A stretch of DNA of 9,073 nt from JBOFZL01 sp051655155 (GTDB lineage: Bacteria > Bacillota > Clostridia > Peptostreptococcales > Filifactoraceae): NCBI GenBank assembly GCA_051655155.1, contig JBOFZL010000022.1, positions 1-9,073 of the forward strand. Direction: 5' to 3'. Shown here piece by piece: positions 1 to 5,893 of the stretch. The position numbers and the translations under genes were made by a program. Within the stretch, counting starts at the first letter, position 1; the number at the start of each line of letters is the position of its first letter. Under the pieces are notes generated by a model. That model was not told where the DNA came from. It worked only from the letters and a program-made list of their open reading frames with translations, and did no database searches.

Positions 1-27
1 GTCATTTTGTGTTAACTTTCTAGCCAT
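1..27 (-). CDS. 5' end of a minus-strand gene, cut by the window edge
   Basis: Only nine codons are inside the window, read on the minus strand from an ATG at 27: MARKLTQND. The start is believable because a strong ribosome binding site (AAAGGAG on the minus strand, 36-42) lies eight bases upstream. The gene diverges from the helix-turn-helix gene at 670 across about 640 bases, so the space between may hold two opposed promoters. The product cannot be identified from nine residues; a basic, polar N-terminus is all that can be seen. Confidence 0.6.
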
Positions 28-42
28 TTTTTACTCTCCTTT

Positions 43-582
43 TTTCTAGCTGAATGCTATCTTATTTCTATAATGTCCCCTATATGTATTTACACCTAGT
101 ATGTATGCTACTTTTTCACAATGTACATTACACAGATATTAACTGCATTATTGTGAACCATTTTTCGACTTTTTTAGATTATTAATTGGCAATTAATGGT
201 AAATACTTTGGTAGTATATCATAATCATCATGTATCTTTCTGTCGAAACTTGTGTGGGATTGCATTTTTTCTATATTCTGGTACATGTACTCTATGTATA
301 TAGCTATTCGTTATTTATCACGATAATGAAAATAGATTCAAGTATTTATGATTACTAGTTATAGATATGCTTTAAGCGTTGTAATTACTAATCTCTAACA
401 TATACTATAGATTCAAATATAATAGGAAATACATTCTTAAAGGTTTGTACTTAAATGGTTGAAAAGTTTTTATGTGGATATTAAAATGAAAATTGATCTG
501 ATTAGATTTAAATAGTTATTCACGTTATAGTGAAAATAAAAAATGATTTTGTACTAATTTATAGAACTTTTAATTATAGATT
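43..582. other. Long non-coding divergent intergenic region with short repeats and palindromes
   Basis: No convincing gene lies here: frames are short and lack ribosome binding sites. Visible structure includes perfect 10-bp palindromes AATGTACATT (120-129) and GTACATGTAC (281-290), which share a TGTACA or GTAC core. There is a related pair of segments at 310-334 and 515-537, both of the form TTATT..CACG..ATA.TGAAAATA, the second containing the dyad TTCAC-6-GTGAA (519-534). ATAGATTCAA occurs twice (332-341, 407-416). Such elements fit operators and promoters of the two divergent genes, but no -35/-10 pair stands out. Confidence 0.4.
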
Positions 583-650
583 TTGAGCAACAGACAAAGT
601 CGTTGGAGATATGAAGTGGTTCGCAGACGTAGTCGCTCAAGCAAAGCGAA
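583..650 (+). promoter_or_regulatory. Structured, GC-richer leader before the helix-turn-helix gene
   Basis: This stretch is clearly richer in G+C than the flanking DNA. TTGAGC (583-588) pairs perfectly with GCTCAA (635-640), while TTCGC (620-624) pairs with GCGAA (646-650), which is followed by TTTT. The two pairings interleave and so exclude each other, as in an attenuator. Smaller GAC-3-GTC hairpins lie inside. The next gene's ribosome binding site follows at 659. It may instead be the relic of a coding segment, since one frame from an ATG at 611 stays open into the next gene. No known riboswitch family is recognised. Confidence 0.35.
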
Positions 651-658
651 TTTTAGAT

Positions 659-664
659 GAGGTG
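659..664 (+). promoter_or_regulatory. Ribosome binding site of the helix-turn-helix gene
   Basis: GAGGTG lies five bases upstream of the ATG at 670 and fixes that start. Confidence 0.6.
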
Positions 665-669
665 ATTAT

Positions 670-1065
670 ATGGGTAAGGGTAGTTTTCAAGGATTATATA
701 CTTTTTCAGAGGTTGGAGAGATTTATGGAATGGATTCTTCAAGTTTGAGAAAGCAGGTGGCTTGTGAGAAATTGGTTGTAGGTAAGGATATTAAGAAGTT
801 CGGAAAAACTTGGGTTATTACTGAGCAGTCTATGGTTGAAAAGTTTGGAACTATGAAGCTTCATAATTATATAAATAAAAAAGCTAGAGAAGAAGCACCT
901 AATAAAAGTAAGGTTGCAAAGAGCCAGGTTAAGAGATCTTATAGAAAGAAGAATGTTGATAGTATGAATGAGAAGGAAGATAAGGTGAAGGATAGTTGGA
1001 TATCAGGCGATATTAATGGCGTGGAGATTAAAAGTTTTGGATTTAGTACAAATGATAGTAAATAG
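670..1065 (+). CDS. Small helix-turn-helix DNA-binding protein with a basic tail
   Basis: The product has 131 residues. Residues 8-60 look like a winged helix-turn-helix of the excisionase/MerR-like kind found in clostridial plasmid and phage genes: YTFSEVGEIYGMDSSSLRK forms the likely helix-turn-helix (about 10-28), and KKFGKTWVITEQSMVEKFG (about 42-60) the wing and third helix. Residues 65-105 are very rich in Lys and Arg and probably disordered or nucleic-acid binding; the C-terminus shows no known domain. ATG 670 is set by GAGGTG at 659-664. Codon use (many AAG, GAG, GGT and TTG) differs from the AT-rich genes that follow but resembles the gene fragment at 8750-9073, suggesting both belong to a mobile backbone. 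The role, probably gene control or excision/replication accessory, is inferred. Confidence 0.75.
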   Translation: MGKGSFQGLYTFSEVGEIYGMDSSSLRKQVACEKLVVGKDIKKFGKTWVITEQSMVEKFGTMKLHNYINKKAREEAPNKSKVAKSQVKRSYRKKNVDSMNEKEDKVKDSWISGDINGVEIKSFGFSTNDSK

Positions 1066-1111
1066 AAATATAAGGGGTTAAAATTTAAGCAATTGGCAAG
1101 GAGATGGTGTT

Positions 1112-1618
1112 TTGAATATTAAAATAGATGAGATTAATGATTCATTAATATGTGATACGATAAGAATGATTACAGATTTAATGAATTATCATAGAAAATT
1201 AAATAATGCACCGAAAGAGTATTGGAGTACAGATGAACAATCTAGAGAGACTTTGAGTAAATGGATAAAACAAGGTGAAGTATATAATATTTTTTTAGAT
1301 GATATTCTTGTCGGATTTTTCTATGTTAGGTTTGGAGGCCAAGATGTTGCTTGGCTAGAAGATTTATTTATATTAGAATCGTATAGAAGTAATGGTATTG
1401 GAAAGTGTGCAATGAAAAGATTAGATGAGTTAATGATAGATAGAGGTATTGTATCAATGTTTGTTGATGTAGTTCCTAGAAATACAAGTGCTATAAAATT
1501 ATATAAAGAGTGTGGATTTGATCATTTGAATATAATTCAGTTAAGAAAAAACTATGACAATAGATTAAATAAAGAAGATGATATAGAATTATTAGGATTT
1601 AATTTTAAAAAGTACTAA
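1112..1618 (+). CDS. GNAT-family N-acetyltransferase
   Basis: This 168-residue protein is a complete single-domain GNAT enzyme, expected to move acetyl from acetyl-CoA to an amine in the cytoplasm. Motif A is visible: strand beta4 (WLEDLFILESYR, 81-92) runs into the pyrophosphate-binding loop RSNGIG (92-97) and helix. The motif B region follows, with VDVVPRNTSAIKLYKECGF (118-136) carrying the typical N124, A127, Y131 and GF at 135-136. The substrate cannot be told; an antibiotic, polyamine or protein N-terminus are all possible, and its place next to an exporter cargo makes a resistance role attractive but unproven. The start is TTG, chosen because AAGGAGATG (about 1098-1106) sits at good distance and no ATG is better placed. 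It lies 46 bases after the helix-turn-helix gene and is closed by a strong terminator. Confidence 0.85.
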   Translation: MNIKIDEINDSLICDTIRMITDLMNYHRKLNNAPKEYWSTDEQSRETLSKWIKQGEVYNIFLDDILVGFFYVRFGGQDVAWLEDLFILESYRSNGIGKCAMKRLDELMIDRGIVSMFVDVVPRNTSAIKLYKECGFDHLNIIQLRKNYDNRLNKEDDIELLGFNFKKY

Positions 1619-1676
1619 AAAACATATAAAATGAGTGATAAATGGATTTGAAATATCAACTGATGTTAAAATAATG

Positions 1677-1717
1677 AAAAAGTTATTCGGAATTTTTATA
1701 TTTTGAATAACTTTTTT
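1677..1717 (+). terminator. Rho-independent terminator after the acetyltransferase gene
   Basis: A perfect 12-bp stem, AAAAAGTTATTC (1677-1688) with GAATAACTTTTT (1705-1716), encloses a 16-base loop and ends in a T-run. It separates the acetyltransferase unit from the two-component operon. The A-run on the left arm could make it work in both directions. Confidence 0.85.
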
Positions 1718-1748
1718 GCTTGTAAAATATAAGTATCTCTAAAAAGTA

Positions 1749-1778
1749 ACATTTAATCATTAAAAAGCGATAGTTAAT
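1749..1778 (+). promoter_or_regulatory. Probable LytTR (AgrA-type) direct-repeat binding site, autoregulatory
   Basis: Two 9-base half-sites, ACATTTAAT (1749-1757) and ATAGTTAAT (1770-1778), are separated by exactly 12 bases. They resemble the known AgrA half-site ACAGTTAAG and have the same 12-base spacing, which places both on one face of the helix. The similarity goes on downstream of each half-site (AAAGCGA at 1764-1770 and 1785-1791, also 21 bases apart). A TATAAA element (1799-1804) follows the second half-site at a distance where the regulator would touch the -35 area. The LytTR regulator gene starts about 100 bases downstream, so autoregulation is the natural reading. Confidence 0.6.
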
Positions 1779-1798
1779 GACCAGAAAGCGACAAAAAA

Positions 1799-1804
1799 TA
1801 TAAA
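1799..1804 (+). promoter_or_regulatory. Candidate -10 element of the two-component operon
   Basis: TATAAA lies 20 bases after the second LytTR half-site. No good -35 is seen at 16-18 bases upstream, which fits an activator-dependent promoter. TATAAG at 1835-1840 is a competing candidate. In such AT-rich DNA this remains a weak call. Confidence 0.3.
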
Positions 1805-1879
1805 AATATGGAAAAAATATGTAATTTAAAGTAATATAAGTCATGTGATGAAACATATAACTGAAAGGAAATTAAATGT

Positions 1880-2590
1880 ATGATTAATATAGGAATATGT
1901 GATGATGAATTGCAGTATAGATCAAAGATCAAAGATATATTAACTGAAATATTAAGTTCTGATCATATAAATTATAATATATATGAATTCTCATCAGGAG
2001 AAGATTTGTTAGATAATTATCCTAAAAATTTAGATATATTAATTATGGATATACAAATGAAAAGAATAAATGGTATGGATACGGCTAGGAAAATAAGAGA
2101 ATTTAATGAAAAGTTAGAAATAATATTTATGACTTCATTTTCAGAATTTATGCAAGAAGGTTATGAGGTAAAAGCCTATCGATATGTACTAAAACCAATA
2201 ACACATATGAAAATATCGAAAAATATTTTACCGTGTATAAACGAGATAATGAGAAATAAAAATAATTACTTAAGTATAACTGTTAAAAATTATATAGATA
2301 GAATTAGAATCGACGATATAACTTATATAGAAACAGATAGACCTAATATAGTGATTTATACCAACAATAATACATATACTACTAAAATGAGTATATCCAA
2401 AATAGAAAAAACATTGAGAAGTTATGGATTTTTTAGATGTCATAATAGTTATATAGTTAATTTAAAGTTAGTAGAATCAATGAATGGAAATATAATAGTA
2501 GTAGAAGGCAAAGATATTCCAATAAGTAAATATAGAGTTAAAGACCTAAAACTTGCACTAACAAATATATTAGGAGATATAGTATGTTAA
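1880..2590 (+). CDS. LytTR-family response regulator, AgrA-like
   Basis: A complete 236-residue transcription regulator. The receiver domain (about 1-120) has the acidic pair D8-D9, phosphoacceptor D57 in LIMDIQM, switch residue T85 and K105 in YVLKP. The LytTR DNA-binding domain (about 133-230) carries the typical FFRCHNSYIVNL segment (184-195). Family knowledge: phosphorylation by the partner kinase promotes dimer formation and binding to two 9-base repeats spaced 12-13 bases; such a site lies at 1749-1778 upstream. AAAGGA (1864-1869) precedes the ATG by 10 bases. The 3' end overlaps the kinase gene by 7 bases, so the two are translationally coupled. Likely targets are its own operon and the ABC-exporter operon downstream. 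It is AgrA-like rather than VirR-like in its proposed site and its kinase partner; this is an inference. Confidence 0.92.
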   Translation: MINIGICDDELQYRSKIKDILTEILSSDHINYNIYEFSSGEDLLDNYPKNLDILIMDIQMKRINGMDTARKIREFNEKLEIIFMTSFSEFMQEGYEVKAYRYVLKPITHMKISKNILPCINEIMRNKNNYLSITVKNYIDRIRIDDITYIETDRPNIVIYTNNNTYTTKMSISKIEKTLRSYGFFRCHNSYIVNLKLVESMNGNIIVVEGKDIPISKYRVKDLKLALTNILGDIVC

Positions 2591-3900
2591 CAAATTTAAA
2601 TATAGGAATTTGGGATATTATTAATGTATCTTCAGGAATTATAGATTGGATTATTTTTTTTCTAGCAATTGACTCAGTTTCAAATAAAAAAGAATCTAAT
2701 ATAAAATACATATCTGGAATTATTATTATATTTATGATTACAGTAATTTTAAATACAGCTGAAATATATCCTAATTATAAGATTATTATATATATGATTG
2801 TAAGTGTAGTATTTTATTCTTTATTGTATAAAGATAAAATACAAAAATGTACATTAGCTAGTTTATTATTTTGGCTAGGATTAATAGTTTCTGATGGATT
2901 ATCCATTAGTATAGTTGTAATGTTTAATAAATTAAGTAGTGTAAATATATTATTGAGTGGGAATATATTTAGATTACAAAGTATTATTATAGCTAAGGTA
3001 TTTTTATTTATAGGAATTATATTACTTAGATACTTTAGGCTTTCTCTAGAATTAAAGTTTAAAGACATGTTATTAATAGGGTTACCTATTATAGCAAATA
3101 TAGTAAGTGTGTTATTAATATTTGGATATAATCTAAAAGATGATTTTGTTAGTATTGAAAGTATTATCGTATTAATATTTATAACTATATTAATTGTAGT
3201 ATCAAGTATAGTACTTCTGATAGTTATAGGAAAGATTGTGAAAGATGATAAAATTAAGTTAGAATATGAACTTATCAATGAAAGAATAAAAATAAATCAG
3301 AAGAGTTATGAAAATATAAGTGAAATACATGATAAATTAAAGTACACTTATCATGATTTAAAAAACCATATGATTTGTATAAAAGGCTATGATACTAAAG
3401 AAGAAATAATATCATATATAAATAGTTTAGAATTTCAGATAAGTGATTTTGAGAACTTTAAAAATACTGGAAATAAAACATTAGATATAATTTTAGGAGA
3501 AAAAATATATCTTTGTAAAAAAAACAATATTGAATTTGAAGATAGTATTAATATATCAAAATTAATGTTTATTAAAAATAATGATATATGCGCAATATTT
3601 GCAAATGCACTAGATAATGCAATTGAAGCATGTATGAATATAAATAATGAAATAGAAAAAAGAATAGAAGTTAAAGCAACATATATAAATGGATTTGCAA
3701 TAATAAAATTTATAAATACTAAAGTGAATGATATTAAGTTTATAGATGAACGTATTCAAACTAGTAAGAATGATGATCAGATGCATGGGATAGGACTTGC
3801 TAGTATTAAATATATAGTAAATAAATATGATGGAGAGATAATAGTTAATTACTCAGATAATGAGTTTATATTAAAAATAATGATACCAATAAAAATTTAG
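2584..3900 (+). CDS. Membrane GHKL sensor histidine kinase, AgrC-like
   Basis: The 438-residue kinase has an N-terminal half made of six or seven hydrophobic segments (about 13-30, 42-58, 66-82, 92-113, 133-150, 162-183 and 192-216) and no large extracellular loop, as in peptide-sensing AgrC/ComD kinases. A linker helix (about 218-250) leads to the phosphoacceptor H257 in YHDLKNH. The ATP-binding domain has the N-box NALDNAIEA (341-349, N345) and the G-box HGIGLASIKYIV (401-412). These are all the residues needed for activity. Length and layout match AgrC. The ATG at 2584 lies inside the end of the regulator gene, with AGGAGAT (2574-2580) as ribosome binding site. The AgrD-like remnant just after its stop codon supports a cyclic-peptide ligand, but with no intact signal gene nearby it may now respond to foreign peptides or to an antimicrobial peptide. 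Confidence 0.9.
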   Translation: MLTNLNIGIWDIINVSSGIIDWIIFFLAIDSVSNKKESNIKYISGIIIIFMITVILNTAEIYPNYKIIIYMIVSVVFYSLLYKDKIQKCTLASLLFWLGLIVSDGLSISIVVMFNKLSSVNILLSGNIFRLQSIIIAKVFLFIGIILLRYFRLSLELKFKDMLLIGLPIIANIVSVLLIFGYNLKDDFVSIESIIVLIFITILIVVSSIVLLIVIGKIVKDDKIKLEYELINERIKINQKSYENISEIHDKLKYTYHDLKNHMICIKGYDTKEEIISYINSLEFQISDFENFKNTGNKTLDIILGEKIYLCKKNNIEFEDSINISKLMFIKNNDICAIFANALDNAIEACMNINNEIEKRIEVKATYINGFAIIKFINTKVNDIKFIDERIQTSKNDDQMHGIGLASIKYIVNKYDGEIIVNYSDNEFILKIMIPIKI

Positions 3901-3910
3901 GAGAATATAA

Positions 3911-3988
3911 AATAAAAAAATCAGTACAAGCTTATGGGTAACATATCAACTAGAAGAGCCGCAAGTTTTACAAAAACTAAATAAATAA
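3911..3988 (+). pseudogene. agrD: Leaderless remnant of an AgrD-like autoinducing peptide precursor
   Basis: An open frame of 25 codons starts right after an in-frame TAA (3908-3910) and has no ATG, GTG or TTG. It ends in SLWVT followed by YQLEEPQVLQKLNK. That is the layout of the AgrD C-terminus: a five-residue ring segment starting with Cys or Ser and having a bulky hydrophobic C-terminal part (compare CLWFT of Clostridium perfringens), then the charged recognition tail with an EEP-like motif. Intact AgrD proteins are about 40-50 residues and begin with an amphipathic leader, missing here. A good ribosome binding site, AGGAG (3899-3903), still sits nine bases before ATA AAA AAA (3912-3920), which would be a normal ATG-Lys-Lys start but for one base, in a different frame from the tail. 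The simplest reading is start-codon loss plus deletion of the leader. No agrB follows. Chance similarity is the alternative. Confidence 0.6.
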
Positions 3989-3996
3989 TTATAAAT

Positions 3997-4028
3997 AAAC
4001 CTCTTCTTATTAACTAAGTAGAGGTTTT
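3997..4028 (+). terminator. Rho-independent terminator of the two-component operon
   Basis: AAACCTCT (3997-4004) pairs with AGAGGTTT (4020-4027). Beyond a single T-T mismatch, CTTA (4006-4009) pairs with TAAG (4015-4018). A T-run follows. It closes the regulator-kinase-agrD remnant unit. Confidence 0.8.
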
Positions 4029-4109
4029 ATATGTTTAAAAGTTTATATTATAAATTTGCCAATATATTGATTTATGAGAGGAATATTGTATTTTTTAGTG
4101 GATTAATGT

Positions 4110-4144
4110 CCAATTAGCCATAGTTACAGGTTAGTTAGTATAAT
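4110..4144 (+). promoter_or_regulatory. Candidate promoter of the exporter operon with a weak LytTR-type repeat
   Basis: A perfect TATAAT (4139-4144) lacks a recognisable -35 at 16-18 bases. Over and upstream of the expected -35 position are CCAATTAGC (4110-4118) and TTAGTTAGT (4131-4139), again 9-mers with 12 bases between them, the same geometry as the site at 1749-1778. A further AGTTA lies at 4122-4126. The half-sites match the AgrA consensus only in part, and the second touches the -10, which is unusual for an activator site. The call is tentative. Confidence 0.35.
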
Positions 4145-4182
4145 CGATTGAATGGTAAAATAAAAAATGTTACTTTTAATAT

Positions 4183-4290
4183 GTAGGGTAGTAAACTCAA
4201 CACATATAAAGGCAAGTGTTCAAAGTATAACTGCTAGATGCAGTGGTTTACGTGCATGGTCTAAAAATAGTAAATGGATTGTTGATAAAA
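4183..4290 (+). promoter_or_regulatory. Structured, GC-richer untranslated leader of the exporter operon
   Basis: The 150 or so bases between TATAAT and the first permease gene are richer in G+C than anything nearby. They hold AACAC (4199-4203)/GTGTT (4216-4220), the hairpin ACTGC-TAGAT-GCAGT (4230-4244), and ATGCA (4238-4242)/TGCAT (4253-4257). The last two share bases and exclude each other. A frame of 56 codons (4167-4337) also crosses this region but has no ribosome binding site and runs into the permease gene, so I read the segment as leader RNA or a gene relic rather than a gene. No riboswitch class is recognised. Confidence 0.35.
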
Positions 4291-4297
4291 GGAGGGG
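4289..4297 (+). promoter_or_regulatory. Ribosome binding site that sets the TTG start of the first permease
   Basis: AAGGAGGGG is an unusually strong Shine-Dalgarno sequence, eight bases before TTG 4306. An in-frame TAA at 4300-4302 excludes any start further upstream. Confidence 0.8.
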
Positions 4298-4305
4298 CTT
4301 AAGGC

Positions 4306-5148
4306 TTGAAGAATATACTTTCAGTAGAGTTATATAATATATCAAAAAGGAAAGAGTTGAAGTTAGCAATTTTAATTCTTTTAAGTGCAACTATTTTAAA
4401 TTTTATAGGTAGTTGCATTATATATAAGGGGTTTCCGTTAATGGAAGTTAGATCATCATATGATTTATTTGCATTAAATAACATAAGAGGTATGTTTATT
4501 GTTGATTCATTTACAGTAATATTTCCGATTATAGTAGTGAGTATTTATTCAGATAGTATTTTTATAGAAACTAAAAAAAATATAAATACATTTATATTAA
4601 CTAGAGTAAGTAAAAAAAAGTGGTTATTTGGAAAAGTAATAACTGTATTTTTAGTTACTTTTTTAGTCGTTTTGACACCATTAATTATAAATTACATTTT
4701 ATGTAGGTATACTTTTCCGAGTTATACTGCTAATAATAGTTTTTCGGCACCTACATACAATCTTTTTAGCTATGATTACCTAAATGAACTAAAACATATT
4801 GGTGAAAATGTAAATATATTTTCTTATATCTATATATATAATCCATATCTACATTATTTAACAATAGTAATACTAAAAGCTCTTCAGGGTGGCTTGTTTT
4901 CAATATTAGGAATAGCATTTTCTATGTTTATTAAAAAATCAAAAGTAGTAGCTATTATTTCAGTATTTATATTTACAATAGTTATAGATATTATTAATGG
5001 GTTTTTACCAATTAATGACACTATAATTACTTCATTAGATTCACCCACTCATTCTGGCATATTAAATTATATAGTAAGTTATATAATTATTATGATTTTA
5101 ACTTATATTCTAATTAGAAAATCACTAAAAAAAGATGATTTGCATTAA
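4306..5148 (+). CDS. ABC-2 type exporter permease
   Basis: The 280-residue integral membrane protein has six predicted helices (about 18-40, 63-82, 109-133, 183-209, 213-234 and 252-271), with a long loop between helices 3 and 4 (134-182). The cytoplasmic segment ETKKNINTFILTRVSKKKW (88-106) is typical of ABC-2 permeases (usual form: LLTRPVSR...GK) and probably contacts the ATPase. The start is TTG, fixed by AAGGAGGGG and an in-frame stop just upstream. It is the first gene of a packed operon with two further permeases and one ATPase; only 13 bases separate it from the next gene. The E-loop ATPase and two-component system nearby suggest export of, or protection from, a peptide antimicrobial. 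The substrate is not known. Confidence 0.85.
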   Translation: MKNILSVELYNISKRKELKLAILILLSATILNFIGSCIIYKGFPLMEVRSSYDLFALNNIRGMFIVDSFTVIFPIIVVSIYSDSIFIETKKNINTFILTRVSKKKWLFGKVITVFLVTFLVVLTPLIINYILCRYTFPSYTANNSFSAPTYNLFSYDYLNELKHIGENVNIFSYIYIYNPYLHYLTIVILKALQGGLFSILGIAFSMFIKKSKVVAIISVFIFTIVIDIINGFLPINDTIITSLDSPTHSGILNYIVSYIIIMILTYILIRKSLKKDDLH

Positions 5149-5161
5149 GAAAGGAATAAAT

Positions 5162-5893
5162 ATGAAATTTTTATTAAATGAAATAATAGAATTTCTAAAA
5201 AAAAGATTTGTTTTTATAATATTAATTTGTATCTTTCTATTATTAGGCTTTACATATAGAAAATGGCTTCAAAATGAAGAAACTCATAATTTGATAGATA
5301 TTTTGAATATTTATTTTGGAGAAAATAGAAAATTATATTTTACAATACCAGTATTCTTAATTTATATAGCTATAAATACAAATTATATTCATAGTTATAT
5401 GATAACACTAAGATATAAATGTATTAAAAAATGGTGGCTAAAAATAATTAATATTTCTTTAAATTTATCAGTTTTATATACATTAACTATATATATTTTA
5501 GTTTTCTTATTTTGGATCACTTCAAGTAATAGATATATAGATATTAACATAGGGATAATCTATATGATGGATATAATATATAAAATAAGTATATTTACAT
5601 TAATATCAATTATTTTTAATGTACTTAAATTATTATTTAAAAGTTCTTCGCTATCATTAATTATAGAAATTTGTATTATATTTTTAATACAATCATTATC
5701 ATTATTTAAAAGTGTGTTTAGTGGAAATATTGATACGTTTTTAGACACTATTTTCTTGCAATATTATTTGCCAATTAATACTAATATATTAACAAACATT
5801 GTAACATTAATATTAATAGGAGTGTTTATTAAAATAGGAGTCTATATAATAAATAAAATAGATATTATAGGGGTATATGAAGATGTTAAGTAA
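5162..5893 (+). CDS. Second exporter membrane subunit, ABC-2-like, divergent
   Basis: I place the start at ATG 5162 (243 residues) because AAAGGA lies about eight bases upstream; an earlier in-frame ATG at 5135, inside the previous gene, has no ribosome binding site. The protein is strongly hydrophobic with six likely helices (about 15-31, 59-73, 93-119, 139-157, 164-183 and 208-231). It does not carry a clear ABC-2 signature, but the loop between helices 2 and 3, ITLRYKCIKKWWLK (81-94), sits where the other two permeases have their TR...KW loop, so all three may be distant paralogues. Its 3' end overlaps the next gene by 17 bases. It resembles the accessory membrane genes of lantibiotic-immunity type exporters (compare DUF2705-like proteins); exact family uncertain. 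Confidence 0.75.
   Translation: MKFLLNEIIEFLKKRFVFIILICIFLLLGFTYRKWLQNEETHNLIDILNIYFGENRKLYFTIPVFLIYIAINTNYIHSYMITLRYKCIKKWWLKIINISLNLSVLYTLTIYILVFLFWITSSNRYIDINIGIIYMMDIIYKISIFTLISIIFNVLKLLFKSSSLSLIIEICIIFLIQSLSLFKSVFSGNIDTFLDTIFLQYYLPINTNILTNIVTLILIGVFIKIGVYIINKIDIIGVYEDVK

Noticed and set aside
611..748. A 45-codon frame (MKWFADVVAQAKRILDE...) overlapping the helix-turn-helix gene
   Set aside because: GGAG lies only two bases before its ATG, too close for normal initiation, and the frame runs through 79 bases of the better-supported gene. It may be a coding relic.
1742..1754. AAAAGTAACATTT occurring again as its reverse complement at 4165-4177, in both regulatory regions
   Set aside because: A 13-base AT-rich match between two places in a 9-kb window of this composition is expected by chance many times over, so position alone is not enough.
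2814..3278. Minus-strand open frame of 154 codons inside the kinase gene
   Set aside because: It is antisense to the membrane part of a clear histidine kinase, has no ribosome binding site and a low-complexity Ile/Leu/Asn product, as expected for the reverse of AT-rich membrane-protein DNA.
2584..3900. Reading the two-component pair as VirR/VirS-like or LytST
   Set aside because: The kinase lacks the LytS-type 5TM-5TMR/GAF layout, the proposed site does not match the known VirR box, and the AgrD-like remnant favours the AgrC/AgrA assignment; the distinction still needs a tree.
4031..4117. A 28-codon frame just after the kinase operon terminator, considered as an AgrB remnant
   Set aside because: It has no AgrB His/Cys motif, no ribosome binding site, and begins within the terminator tail.
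4167..4337. A 56-codon frame in the exporter leader
   Set aside because: No ribosome binding site, no family resemblance, and it overlaps the start of the permease gene in another frame. Treated as leader RNA or relic.
4299..4484. Minus-strand open frame of 61 codons over the start of the first permease gene
   Set aside because: Antisense to a well-supported gene, no ribosome binding site, no recognisable product. The similar minus-strand frames at 5560-5748 and 7499-7690 were rejected for the same reason.
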